Assembly (NCBI GenBank): GCA_964538875.1
Contig: CAZIHO010000004.1
Span: 8,605 to 72,604, forward strand
DNA length: 64,000 nt
Reading direction: 5' to 3'
Source of the DNA: CAZIHO01 sp964538875
GTDB taxonomy: Bacteria > Pseudomonadota > Gammaproteobacteria > Chromatiales > Chromatiaceae
Positions 27,642 to 36,632 of the stretch are shown piece after piece. The position numbers were made by a program, and so were the translations under genes. Each line of letters starts with the position of its first letter. Position 1 is the first letter of the stretch. Below the pieces are notes generated by a model. The model had not been told where the DNA came from and searched no databases. It saw only the letters and a program-made list of their open reading frames with translations.

Positions 27642-27655
27642 CTGGATATCCTCCG

Positions 27656-27970
27656 TTAGCCGGCGCTAATCGCCGTGACTTCAAGTTCTGTGTACCACTG
27701 GCGGTGGCCTTGGCGCTTGAGATGATGCTTGCGCCGCTTGAACTTGAGGATCTTGACCTTGGCCCGGCGCCCCTGTGCCTTGACGATGGCGGTTACCTTG
27801 CCGCCTTCCAGGTAGGGCGTGCCGACCTTGATATCCTCTCCATCGGCGACCATCAGCACCTTGTCCAGCTCGACTGTCGCCCCTTCGTCCGCTTCCAGCT
27901 TCTCGACTCGGACCTTGTCGCCCGCGGAAACGCGATATTGTTTGCCACCGGTCTGAACAACCGCATACAT
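27656..27970 (-). CDS. rplU: 50S ribosomal protein L21
   Basis: This 104-residue large-subunit protein starts YAVVQTGGKQYRVSAGDKV, the family signature, and contains KFKRRKHHLKRQGHRQ near the C-terminus. ATG 27970 has GGAAG upstream; the frame continues upstream to 28063 but the family start is used. It is the first gene of the rplU-rpmA-(obgE-proB) unit and is divergent from ispB. Confidence 0.98.
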   Translation of the reverse strand: MYAVVQTGGKQYRVSAGDKVRVEKLEADEGATVELDKVLMVADGEDIKVGTPYLEGGKVTAIVKAQGRRAKVKILKFKRRKHHLKRQGHRQWYTELEVTAISAG

Positions 27971-28034
27971 AGCCGTCTTCCCCAAAATGTTCCCATGACA
28001 GCGGCCGAACACAAGCCGGACGCAAAGAGGAGCA

Positions 28035-28063
28035 ATCATAAGGTAAGGATGGAGCCAGGTCAA
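28035..28063 (-). promoter_or_regulatory. rplU promoter
   Basis: On the minus strand TTGACC (28063-28058), a 17-nt spacer and TATGAT (28040-28035) form a strong promoter about 65 nt before the rplU start. Confidence 0.7.
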
Positions 28064-28128
28064 ATAGAGAAGGGCATTTAAGAACGGCAGGCCTGCCGGC
28101 CAGGGAAGGGGCCGGGCTAGGTCCGGTC

Positions 28129-28157
28129 TTGACAGCCCCCGGCCTGCTCCCTAGCAT
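28129..28157 (+). promoter_or_regulatory. ispB promoter
   Basis: A perfect TTGACA at 28129-28134, a 17-nt spacer and TAGCAT at 28152-28157 lie 33 nt before the ispB start. It is divergent from the rplU promoter. Confidence 0.6.
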
Positions 28158-28190
28158 CGGCAAGTTTGATAATCACCAATACGGTAATCC

Positions 28191-29159
28191 ATGGAAATTT
28201 CCGAGATCAGGGCGTTGATTGCCGACGATCTGCAAGCAGTGGACCGGCTTATTCTGCGCCGGCTTGAATCGGATGTGGTGCTGATTAACCAGATCGGGCA
28301 TTACATCGTCAACAGTGGCGGTAAACGACTGCGGCCCATGTTGGTATTGTTGGCGGCGCGGGCTTGTGGATATACCGGCGACCGGCATCTAGACCTGGCG
28401 GCGATCGTCGAATTTATCCATACGGCGACCCTGTTGCATGACGACGTGGTGGATGGGTCGGATTTGCGGCGTAATCGCAGCACGGCCAATGCGCTATGGG
28501 GCAACGAGGCCAGTGTGCTGGTGGGGGATTTTCTCTATTCGCGGTCCTTTGAAATGATGGTCGACGTTGGGCGTATGGGGGTCATGGCGATCCTTGCCCG
28601 TGCGACTAATCGCATCGCCGAGGGCGAGGTTTTGCAGTTAATGAACTGTAATGATCCAGAGACAAACGAATCCCAGTACCTTGAAGTCATCCGGCGTAAG
28701 ACGGCGACCCTGTTCGCAGCGGGTGCCCGGCTCGGCGCCGTGTTGGGGGAAGGCGGTCCGGAAATGGAACAAGCCCTGGATTTCTATGGCGATCATCTCG
28801 GGATTGCGTTCCAGTTGGTGGACGACGTCCTGGATTATGGCTGCCAGAACGCCGAATTAGGGAAAAACGTGGGCGACGACCTCGCGGAAGGCAAGCCAAC
28901 CTTGCCACTGATCCAAGCCATGGCGGTGGGCGATGACGCCCAGCGGGCACTGATTCGGGACGCCATCTTGGAAGGGGGACGTGATCGTATCGAGGCGATT
29001 CTGCTCGCCATTGAATCCACCGGGGCGATCCAGTACACTGCGGAGCTTGCCCGGAAGGCGGCTCAGAAGGCCCAGCAGGCGCTGGATTTACTGGCTCCAA
29101 GTCCTTACCGGGAGGCCTTGCGGTCCCTGGCGGAGTTTGCCGTCAAGCGGACCTACTGA
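28191..29159 (+). CDS. ispB: octaprenyl diphosphate synthase
   Basis: This 322-residue trans-prenyltransferase makes the polyprenyl side chain of ubiquinone. The first Asp-rich motif is LLHDDVVDGSDLRRN near residue 83 and the second LVDDVLDYG near residue 212; GGKRLRPMLVLLAA binds the homoallylic diphosphate. Product chain length (C40 in E. coli) cannot be read directly. The gene is divergent from rplU, the usual arrangement, and its stop is 1 nt from a tRNA gene. Confidence 0.95.
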   Translation: MEISEIRALIADDLQAVDRLILRRLESDVVLINQIGHYIVNSGGKRLRPMLVLLAARACGYTGDRHLDLAAIVEFIHTATLLHDDVVDGSDLRRNRSTANALWGNEASVLVGDFLYSRSFEMMVDVGRMGVMAILARATNRIAEGEVLQLMNCNDPETNESQYLEVIRRKTATLFAAGARLGAVLGEGGPEMEQALDFYGDHLGIAFQLVDDVLDYGCQNAELGKNVGDDLAEGKPTLPLIQAMAVGDDAQRALIRDAILEGGRDRIEAILLAIESTGAIQYTAELARKAAQKAQQALDLLAPSPYREALRSLAEFAVKRTY

Positions 29160-29160
29160 C

Positions 29161-29237
29161 CGGGGTGTAGCTCAGCCTGGTAGAGCGCTGTCTTCGGGAG
29201 GCAGAAGTCGCTGGTTCGAATCCAGTCACCCCGACCA
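29161..29237 (+). tRNA. tRNA-Pro (CGG anticodon)
   Basis: A 77-nt cloverleaf with encoded CCA end. The acceptor stem pairs CGGGGTG with CACCCCG, the D arm is GCTC..GAGC, the anticodon stem CTGTC/GGCAG holds loop TTCGGGA with anticodon CGG, and the T arm is GCTGG-TTCGAAT-CCAGT. It begins one nucleotide after the ispB stop and probably needs processing from the ispB transcript. Confidence 0.97.
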
Positions 29238-29281
29238 CTACCAGCCTCGCGATCAAAAGAACTCCACGGAGAATGGTCCTG

Positions 29282-30847
29282 ATGGAAACTGGCGTCTGGC
29301 CGGTACTAAGGATTTTTCTGCATGGGGCCTTTCTGTTTTCCATCGTCTTTTTCCTGCGGCGGATCCATCAACTGAGCCCCCAAGCCCAGGTGCGGCATCT
29401 GGGGCGGCCGCGCTATTCCAGCTTCTGGCCCATGGTGTTGCTGGGCTTGGTATTTAGCGCGCTGTTGATTTATCAGGCATCTTGGCAGCTCACCGGATTG
29501 TTGCGTCCGGAGTTTGTTGCCTTCATGCAGTTGCACGACCGCCGGGAATTTAATCCGGCCCACTGGATCCAGCGGGGGAAAATTCTAGATCATCGAGGCG
29601 AGGTTCTCGCCCTCAGTCAAGAACAGGACGGTCAGGCGCGGCGGGTTTATCCGTTCGGTGGGGCGTTCGCTCATGTAGTGGGGTACAGCCATCCCCGCTT
29701 TGGTTCTGCTGGGCTAGAGTCCCTGGAGAATGTCCGGCTCAACGGCGGTGCGCCGGATGATTGGCCCGCCTGGGGCGAGTTGGGGCTCCAGGTGGTGACC
29801 CAAAAACCGCCCCGGGGTGAGGATTTGCGCTTGTGCCTGGATGCCGACCTGCAACTGCTGGCGGTACGCTTGATGGAAGGCCGCTCCGGGGCAATCGTGG
29901 CGATTCGTCCCGACGATGGCGCCGTGCGGGTATTGGCAAGTTCCCCGAGTATAGACCCTAATCGCCTCAGTCCGGCCTTGTTTCAAGGCATGGACCCGGC
30001 AACGCCTCTTTTGAATCGGGCGACCCAGGGCCTGTATCCGCCAGGCTCGTCGTTCAAGGTGGTGTTGGCGGCTCAGGCTCTGAATAGTGGCTTTCAGGGG
30101 ACCCTGAATTGCCCGGCGGAAGGCTTTACCACTTCACCCCGGTTTCCGAAGATTCGGGATCACGAGTATTACGAAGCCAAGCAACGGGGAGGTGGCTGGG
30201 AGGGCTACGGGGACCTGACCTTGGCCAAGGCGTTGGCGAAATCCTCGAATGTATTTTTCGCCAAGCTAGGGGTTTCCCTGGGTATGGCGGCTTTTTACCA
30301 AAACCTGGAGCAGTTTCACTTCAATCGGCCGATCAGTCTACGGGAAGGCGGCGGGCGACGCTGGAGTTGGGGCGCCAACCGGGTGCCGGCCCTGGACGAA
30401 CAGGATCAATACGGCTTGGCCCAGATGTCGGTGGGTCAAGGACGCATGTTGGCGACTCCGGCCCACATGGCGCTGATCGCGGCGGCAATCGCCAATCAGG
30501 GTGTGGCCATGCGTCCCCGTTTGTTGGAAAAAGACCCGCCCCAAGTTCTGGCTCAGTTTACGCAGCCGGCTAGTGCCCGGCGAGTCGCGGACATGATGCG
30601 GGGAGTGGTGACCGAAGGTACCGGGCGGCCGATCAACCTGAAGGAACTCGCCATCGCCGGGAAAACCGGCACGGCGGAGAATCCGCACGGTAATGCCCAC
30701 AGTTGGTTCATTGGTTTTGCCCCGGCCGGGAGACCTCGGTTGGCTGTTGCGGTGCTGATGGAGCAGGGGGGCTATGGGGCAAGGGTGGCGGCGCCCATCG
30801 CCCAGCAACTGTTGTCCCGGGCGCAACAACTGGGGATGTTGGAGTGA
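29282..30847 (+). CDS. class B penicillin-binding protein (transpeptidase), SEDS partner
   Basis: This is a peptidoglycan DD-transpeptidase of about 521 residues with the complete active-site triad: S256-S-F-K (YPPGSSFKVV), S-S-N (AKSSNVFF) and K-T-G (AGKTGTAEN). The N-terminus is unusual: two hydrophobic segments (about residues 8-25 and 48-66) are joined by a strongly basic loop, predicting an outside N-terminus, cytoplasmic loop and periplasmic catalytic domain. PBP2 and FtsI normally have one anchor. The pedestal domain is short. ATG 29282 has GGAG 10 nt upstream; ATG 29273 is nearly on top of that site. It overlaps the SEDS gene by 4 nt. It lies outside the dcw and mrd clusters, so it is probably an additional pair. 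Confidence 0.88.
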   Translation: METGVWPVLRIFLHGAFLFSIVFFLRRIHQLSPQAQVRHLGRPRYSSFWPMVLLGLVFSALLIYQASWQLTGLLRPEFVAFMQLHDRREFNPAHWIQRGKILDHRGEVLALSQEQDGQARRVYPFGGAFAHVVGYSHPRFGSAGLESLENVRLNGGAPDDWPAWGELGLQVVTQKPPRGEDLRLCLDADLQLLAVRLMEGRSGAIVAIRPDDGAVRVLASSPSIDPNRLSPALFQGMDPATPLLNRATQGLYPPGSSFKVVLAAQALNSGFQGTLNCPAEGFTTSPRFPKIRDHEYYEAKQRGGGWEGYGDLTLAKALAKSSNVFFAKLGVSLGMAAFYQNLEQFHFNRPISLREGGGRRWSWGANRVPALDEQDQYGLAQMSVGQGRMLATPAHMALIAAAIANQGVAMRPRLLEKDPPQVLAQFTQPASARRVADMMRGVVTEGTGRPINLKELAIAGKTGTAENPHGNAHSWFIGFAPAGRPRLAVAVLMEQGGYGARVAAPIAQQLLSRAQQLGMLE

Positions 30848-32250
30848 CAGGCCCACGGCAAGGTGGTCACGGCCCGGATTTCTGGAGCGAACGTCGCCCA
30901 GAGCGGCAATTGCTGCTGTTGGCCGTGGGGGGTGTGGCCCTGGGCTTTGTGTTGGTGCTGGGGGCGGGAATCGCGGCGGGCCGGCCCTTGACCATCATGG
31001 ATTGGGTCCCCTTTGTCAGCTACGCCCTCTGCTTGCTGGTCGTTCATCTTACCCTGGTCGCAGCCCAATTCCGGGGAGATCAGATTTTGCTCGCCACCCT
31101 AGCTTTTTTGGCGGGACTGGGTTTGTTGATTCAATTTCGTATGGGTACCTACGATCCGGCCCAAGGGTCGTCGCTGGGCCGTTACCTGTTTCCAGGCGGG
31201 ATCGGTGTTTTGCTCGCCACCTGTTTGATGTTCATGCGGGGCCGGTATGAAAACCTGGCGGCTGGGATTTGGGTCTGGGGTGGCCTGTCGCTGCTACTGA
31301 TTGGGGTGGTGGTGGTCACCGGGCAGCGCTACCGGGGTGCGGTATACGCCACCGGGCTGGTAACCCCGACTGAATTTCTCAAGGTCACTATCACTTTATT
31401 TTTGGCCGGATTTATCGATCGACATGGTAAGACGCTGGGCAATTGGGGCAATTCTTGGTTGCCTCTGCCTCCCTGGCAGGGTCTGCTACCCCTGATGCTC
31501 TACTGGGCGGTGCTAGCGGGACTATTGGCCTGGCAGCGGGATGTTGGCCTTTTCATTATTCTCAGCGTGACGCTATTGGTGATGTTGTACCTAGGAACCG
31601 GCCGCCTGGGCTATCTGGTGGTGGGTATTCTGGGAGCGGTGGGCCTGGGTTATGGCGTGTTGAGTCTCATGCCGCATGGCCAACGAAGAATTCAGGCCTG
31701 GCTGGACCCCTTTTCGGATCCCACGGGGGGCAGTTGGCAAATTTTGCAGGGTCTGTCCGGAATGTATGCCGGCGGACTGTGGGGCGAGGGTTTTGGACTT
31801 GGTAATCCACAATATACTCCCATCGCAGAATCGGATTTTATTTACTCAGTGATCGGCGAGGAGCTGGGTTTGGTTGGCTGCGCGCTGGTCCTTATCTTGT
31901 TCTTGGTGCTTTTTCAGCGGGGACTTGGAATTAGCTTTCAAGCTCGTTCCAAATTTGGCGTTTTGGTTAGTGGTGGTTTAACCACGCTGATTGCGGTACA
32001 AACCTTCCTGAATCTGGGCGGGGTGACCAAGTTTATTCCATTGACTGGACTCACCTTGCCTTTCCTCAGCCATGGCGGCAGCAGTCTGATCACGGGATTC
32101 GTCAGCTTGGGCCTCATTTTGGCGGTGTCGGACGGGATGCCCGCAGGCCGGACCACTGGCGGACGCCCCGGCCCCACCCGGACCAGCACGCAGGATAGCA
32201 AGCGTGCGAGCAGGAAACCGCAACTGGTGGGCGAATCACCCGAACCGTAG
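30844..32250 (+). CDS. SEDS-family peptidoglycan polymerase (FtsW/RodA-like)
   Basis: This 468-residue integral membrane protein has about ten hydrophobic segments. It is of the shape, elongation, division and sporulation family that polymerises lipid II. The C-terminal signature PLTGLTLPFLSHGGSSLITGF is diagnostic, and GEELGLVGCALVLILFLVLF precedes it. GTG 30844 overlaps the PBP stop (GTGA), which sets the start; the open frame extends upstream inside the PBP gene without meaning. A hydrophilic tail of about 45 residues ends the chain. FtsW or RodA assignment is not possible from sequence alone; coupling predicts that it works with the adjacent transpeptidase. Confidence 0.92.
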   Translation: MTGPRQGGHGPDFWSERRPERQLLLLAVGGVALGFVLVLGAGIAAGRPLTIMDWVPFVSYALCLLVVHLTLVAAQFRGDQILLATLAFLAGLGLLIQFRMGTYDPAQGSSLGRYLFPGGIGVLLATCLMFMRGRYENLAAGIWVWGGLSLLLIGVVVVTGQRYRGAVYATGLVTPTEFLKVTITLFLAGFIDRHGKTLGNWGNSWLPLPPWQGLLPLMLYWAVLAGLLAWQRDVGLFIILSVTLLVMLYLGTGRLGYLVVGILGAVGLGYGVLSLMPHGQRRIQAWLDPFSDPTGGSWQILQGLSGMYAGGLWGEGFGLGNPQYTPIAESDFIYSVIGEELGLVGCALVLILFLVLFQRGLGISFQARSKFGVLVSGGLTTLIAVQTFLNLGGVTKFIPLTGLTLPFLSHGGSSLITGFVSLGLILAVSDGMPAGRTTGGRPGPTRTSTQDSKRASRKPQLVGESPEP

Positions 32251-32291
32251 GGGGACGCTGCATACGTCGATCGCCGTATTGTGGGGGGCGG

Positions 32292-35200
32292 TCATTGGGC
32301 TGGGTCGGACCCTTCCGGAGGTGCTTGGGGTGGCTGCTCGGTTTGGGCGGGATGGAGGATGTTGGAAATTGACCATCCATCCTGGGTTTTGATGGGAGTA
32401 AAGGTGGGGTCATCCCAGGATCCGGTCACTTTATATTGATACCGACTTAATTTGTTGACTTGATCCCCGACCACTTGCTCCGCGATCAACATGACAGCGG
32501 CGCCCACTGGCCCGCCAGCGATGGCACCGGCCACTGGCAAGGTGGTGCTGATTTCCGGGATGACGGTGACCAACTGGTCGTATTGCCGAGTTAGGAGTGC
32601 GGCCCGGCCGGTGACATCCACCTGCGCGGCGGGTCCCTGGATTCTCAGTTCCCGGATGTCGGCGTTTCCTTGGGCAATGCCAAAGCGCCCGTCGATTTGG
32701 TCAAAAGTAAATCCGGTCGTAAAGAGGTCGGAGAAATCGAGGCCCAATCGGCGTCCTAGAGCACCAAGGTTGAACAAGCCCAGGATGCGTCCGCCACCGG
32801 GATTGGCATCCAAGACCCGTCCGGGGCCGATGGCGACCTCTAGATCCCCTGCGATATTGGCAAGGGTGGCGTGAAAGGGTGACGCGGCCCATTGGAGATC
32901 CGCCTTGATTTGGGTTTTGGCCTCCCCGATGGCGTCAGTCAGTTTCAACGCCTTAAGGGTTTGACCCAGATCGTCGGTACCCACGTCCAGGTGGATGCGA
33001 CACATGGGCCGGGCAGCGGTACCGGTCCATTCGCCGCTGCCCTTAAAGGTCAATTCCGGCCCTTCCAGAATCAGGCGTTCCAACCGTAGGCCGTCGGCCA
33101 GGGGGCGGGTTGCCAGGACCAGTCCGCCTAGCGAATGCTCGTTGACAAATAGGGCACCCAACTGGAGGTCGATGGCAGGACCTTGGGCCGGGTCAAGGCG
33201 CCGTTCCTGCTTGGGGGCGGTGGACTGGGTGGCCTCGCCGGGCTGATAGTTTAGGCGGAGGGTTTCCAGGCGAGCCGTGATCGGCTCCTCGCGGGGACGG
33301 TCGGGCCAACGTATGCGGCCGGTGAGTTNNNNNNNNNNNNNNNNNNNNNNNNNNNNNNNNNNNNNNNNNNNNNNNNNNNNNNNNNNNNNNNNNNNNNNNN
33401 NNNNNNNNNNNNNNNNNNNNNNNNNNNNGCCGTGATCGGCTCCTCGCGGGGACGGTCGGGCCAACGTATGCGGCCGGTGAGTTGCTCGGAGCGGGCTTCA
33501 AGATTCCAGGCACGGGGCATTCGAGTGGCGGAGATTTGCGCCTTGGTTAAGCGAACCAGCCCGAGATCAAGGTCGTCGGCGGCAAGTTTCACCCGTGTTT
33601 CGCCCTTATCCGGGGTTCTGGGGGTAGGTGATGGGGGTAGGGCATTCAGCCATTCTGCCCAACCGGGGAGGTCAAGACGGCTGAATTGGCCCTGGAAGAA
33701 GACGCCGGTTTCCGGAGACGATGGCGGCGCAGCCCCATTGTGTTGGACGTTGACACCGGCTAGATAGGAGGTCCCGTTTGCATCTCGGTCCATCTTGAAA
33801 CTTGCCTGGAGGTCCCCGTAGCGGGCACTGATGCGACCGTTCGGGGGCAGCGGGACGGTGCCGGAAACCAACAGGGGACGGGCTTCTTTTGGGGCTTTGG
33901 TCAGGGGAATAGGGAGATTGACCGTCAATCCCTGGAGATCAGATTTGAATCGGTAACTGAAGGGAATCTCGGTTTGGCCAGGCGAGGAATGCTCGATTTC
34001 CAGTTCAAAATCTCCCGACGTTTCGCCCGCCAGGGCATTCCAGGGCAGCCGGGGATAGGCTTTGGCCAGTTGTTTGGGGTTCAGAGGCAGGCGGGCATCC
34101 AGTTTGGTCATGGACGGGCGGTTGCGCGCCGACGGCGTCGTGGTGAGGTCGAGGGTTAGGGGTAAACCCCACAACTGGGCGCGCAAGTCGTCGGCGAATA
34201 CGCCCTGGTGAGTGAATTTTAACGCCCCTTTAAGGTTGTCTAGGCTGAGGTCCCAATCCTCCATCTCTAATCGAGCGGTCTCCTTGGGCCAGGTTAGGCG
34301 TCCATCCAATTTGAATTCACCAACCCCCTCGACGGGAATGGCCATATTCAAGGCCAGGCGACTTGGGCCGTTGGCCACCATGCCCTGTACATAGCGCGCC
34401 TGTTCATCGGCCAGGGGCGTTTCCCGGAGGATCTTCAGGCCGTCGGAAAAGGGTCCCTCGACCTGCCCTTCGATTAGAACGGAGACCTTGGCCTTGATAT
34501 CCGGGATCCAGATGCGGGTATCTAGGACCCGGCTATCCAATAGGCGGGCTTCCTGGGTCTGAATGTCCATACCCTCGTTCAAGAAGCGAACCTTGGCCCG
34601 TCCTTGCTTTAGGGGTGGCCAGCCTTCCTGGTAATCCAGCAGGATATTTTCGACATCAAACTGCACCTCGAAACGCCCTTGGCGGTTGTAAAAGGGAAAG
34701 TCGGCCAAGCGGCCCCGGAGTAAAAAAAAGCCTTGGGGAACGGTTCCGCTAACCACTGCGCGATCCAGCCAGTCGATCACCGACTGGGGCATGACGCCGA
34801 GGGGGAGATAACGGGGCGTCGCGGCCCCTACGCCATCAAAAAAGTCCGTGCGTAGGTCGATGAAGGGGCTGGAGTCGGCCGCCAAGCGCATAAAGAAATT
34901 GCTGCGGGTGCGAAGATCTGCATTTTCAAGGATGAGTTGGTCTCCAACCAGGTCGATGCCCTGGGGGTGATGATTCCAGCGCAGCAGGCCGGCGAGGCGA
35001 TCCGCGTTTAGCGGCCAGCGGAACAGTGTCGGGAAGTTTAATTCCAGTGCCTGGCTGTCCAACACCACCTGGCCTTGGTTTTGGTCTGCGGCGAAGAGGA
35101 AATTCAAGTTGCCGAGGCCGGGGATTCCGTTCCAGGGTTGGGACCGCATGCCCCGGACCCTGGCGGTAACCTGCCAGTCCGGTGGTGCGTCGTCATGAAT

Positions 35201-36376
35201 GCGTACTAGCATCTGACCATCGGCAATTTCCCCCTGGGGGGCAAGCTCCCTGAGCACGTTGCCGACTTGGGGATCAGGGAGAATGGCCGGCAATAAGGCG
35301 GCCAGATGCTGGAGCCATAATTGGCCGGAACTGGCCTGAATCTGCCGGGACTGGCCGTTTTCCTTAGTGATCCGTAGCAGTAAGTCACCTGGCGTGGCGT
35401 CGCCCCCAGGGGGTGTGATTTGGAATTGATCCAGCGCGAGTTGCCAGCCGTCATCGCGCCGCGTCCATTGAAACCAGGTAGAGAGCTGGTCAATTCGGAG
35501 CGTTTCAGCACCGGCGACGGAATAGTGGGGCGCCGCAACCTGTAGCTGCCCGGTCAGGGAATCCAGTCCAGCAGGGAGCAGGTGGCCCCAAGACTCCAGG
35601 TAGGCATCGGCGTCGAATTGCTGGTCGGCCGGCAGCCATTGACTGACCAAGGTTCCCAGCTTGGGGGATTTGACCTGGAGATAGAGGTCTCCTTGCCAAT
35701 CTTGGGGTTGGTGCCCGGGTCCCGTCAGGTTGGCGCGAAAATCCAGGGTTCCTGCCGCCGGCAACTCGGCTTGGACCCGGAGGTGGTGACGGTCGTCGCT
35801 GCTTACTAAGTCCGCGTTGACGCCCGTGATGCGGAAGGGCGGTAAGCCGAGGCGGCGGTTTTCAATCAAGACTTCGCTATCGCGCAGACGAAAATGACCG
35901 GTGCCTAGAAAAGGCACGGGGGTTGGCGGGGCGGCGTCGGTAGCGCTGTCGGAATCGATTCCGGTCAGGATTAGAGTCCCATCCCGGTCGCGAACTAGGT
36001 AGAGCTGCGCGCCTAATAACGTGGCCAGCTGTAGCCGCGGGGATCCTTGGAGGAGTGATTGCCAGGGATCGATGCTTAGGCGCAGTTCCCGGAAATGCAT
36101 GATGGGCCGAGAGCGGAGCTTGTCCAGCACCGTTACCCCGCGCAAAGCCAACTCCGGCGTGACACCGGACAGTTGCATTTCAACGCCTTGAATTAAGACC
36201 GAGGTCTCAAGGGATGCTCCGATCTGCTCCGCGAGCTTGTCCCGCAGCAGCTCGGAATAAGGAAGCAGCAAGCGAGCGGCGGCAACCAGCATGCCCGACA
36301 CAATTAAGAGCCCTACCAATGGGCGGAGGACGTAGGACCGCAGAAAGAGAAGAAGGGATTTCAAGGTGATGCTCAA
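32292..36376 (-). CDS. yhdP: YhdP-family AsmA-like protein, interrupted by an assembly gap
   Basis: This giant AsmA-superfamily protein has an N-terminal membrane anchor (about residues 12-34, YVLRPLVGLLIVSGMLVAAA) and a very long beta-rich periplasmic chain. In E. coli YhdP, TamB and YdbH carry phospholipids from the inner to the outer membrane. The gene is split by 100 Ns at 33329-33428. Both flanks carry the same 55 bp; removing one copy and the Ns leaves 3930 nt, exactly 1310 codons, and a continuous protein of 1309 residues (QLTGRIRWPDRPREEPITAR at the joint), a usual YhdP length. The C-terminal part (LDFSDLFTTGFTFDQIDG, ATLPVAGAIAGGPVG-like) is the conserved AsmA tail. The start is read as TTG 36376 without a clear ribosome site. 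Confidence 0.88.
33274..33328. repeat. left copy of 55-bp contig-end duplication
   Basis: Identical to 33429-33483. It starts GCCGTGATCGGCTCC and ends CGGCCGGTGAGTT, directly against the Ns. It is interpreted as contig overlap, not a biological repeat. Confidence 0.9.
33329..33428. other. assembly gap (100 N), probably artificial
   Basis: Exactly 100 N residues, the conventional marker for a gap of unknown size. Identical 55-bp sequences abut both sides, so the two contigs most likely overlap and no bases are missing. Confidence 0.95.
33429..33483. repeat. right copy of 55-bp contig-end duplication
   Basis: Identical to 33274-33328 and starts directly after the Ns. Collapsing the two copies restores the yhdP reading frame. 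Confidence 0.9.
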
Positions 36377-36556
36377 GGTGCGATTCGAGGCGGACAGGGG
36401 AGTGGTCGGATGTGGAAATTTAGATCATAGGATGGGGTGGGGCCATGGCCAATGGGTTGGAGGCACGGTGACATCCTAGTTGGGTTTTGATGGGTCTTGG
36501 CTGGGATCAGCTTGATGTGACCTGGTTTAATTCGTGCGGCTGGTCACTGCGATTGT

Positions 36557-36585
36557 AGCGCCTATCGTTCGACCAGATAGGCGCT
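36557..36585 (-). terminator. hairpin downstream of metG
   Basis: AGCGCCTATC at 36557-36566 pairs perfectly with GATAGGCGCT at 36576-36585 around a 9-nt loop. It lies between metG and yhdP, both on the minus strand, in a 256-nt gap with no other visible feature. There is no T run after it, so function as a terminator is tentative. Confidence 0.45.
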
Positions 36586-36632
36586 CGGGGCAAGGGATCC
36601 CAGGCAAGAGGAATCTGCCCGGGGCGGAGAAG

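Noticed and set aside
32292..33464. Separate YhdP C-terminal gene starting inside the N gap
   Set aside because: The apparent start arises only because the contig overlap was not merged; the collapsed sequence is one continuous frame.
33274..33483. Biological direct repeat in yhdP
   Set aside because: The copies abut the Ns exactly, and keeping both breaks the frame while keeping one restores it.
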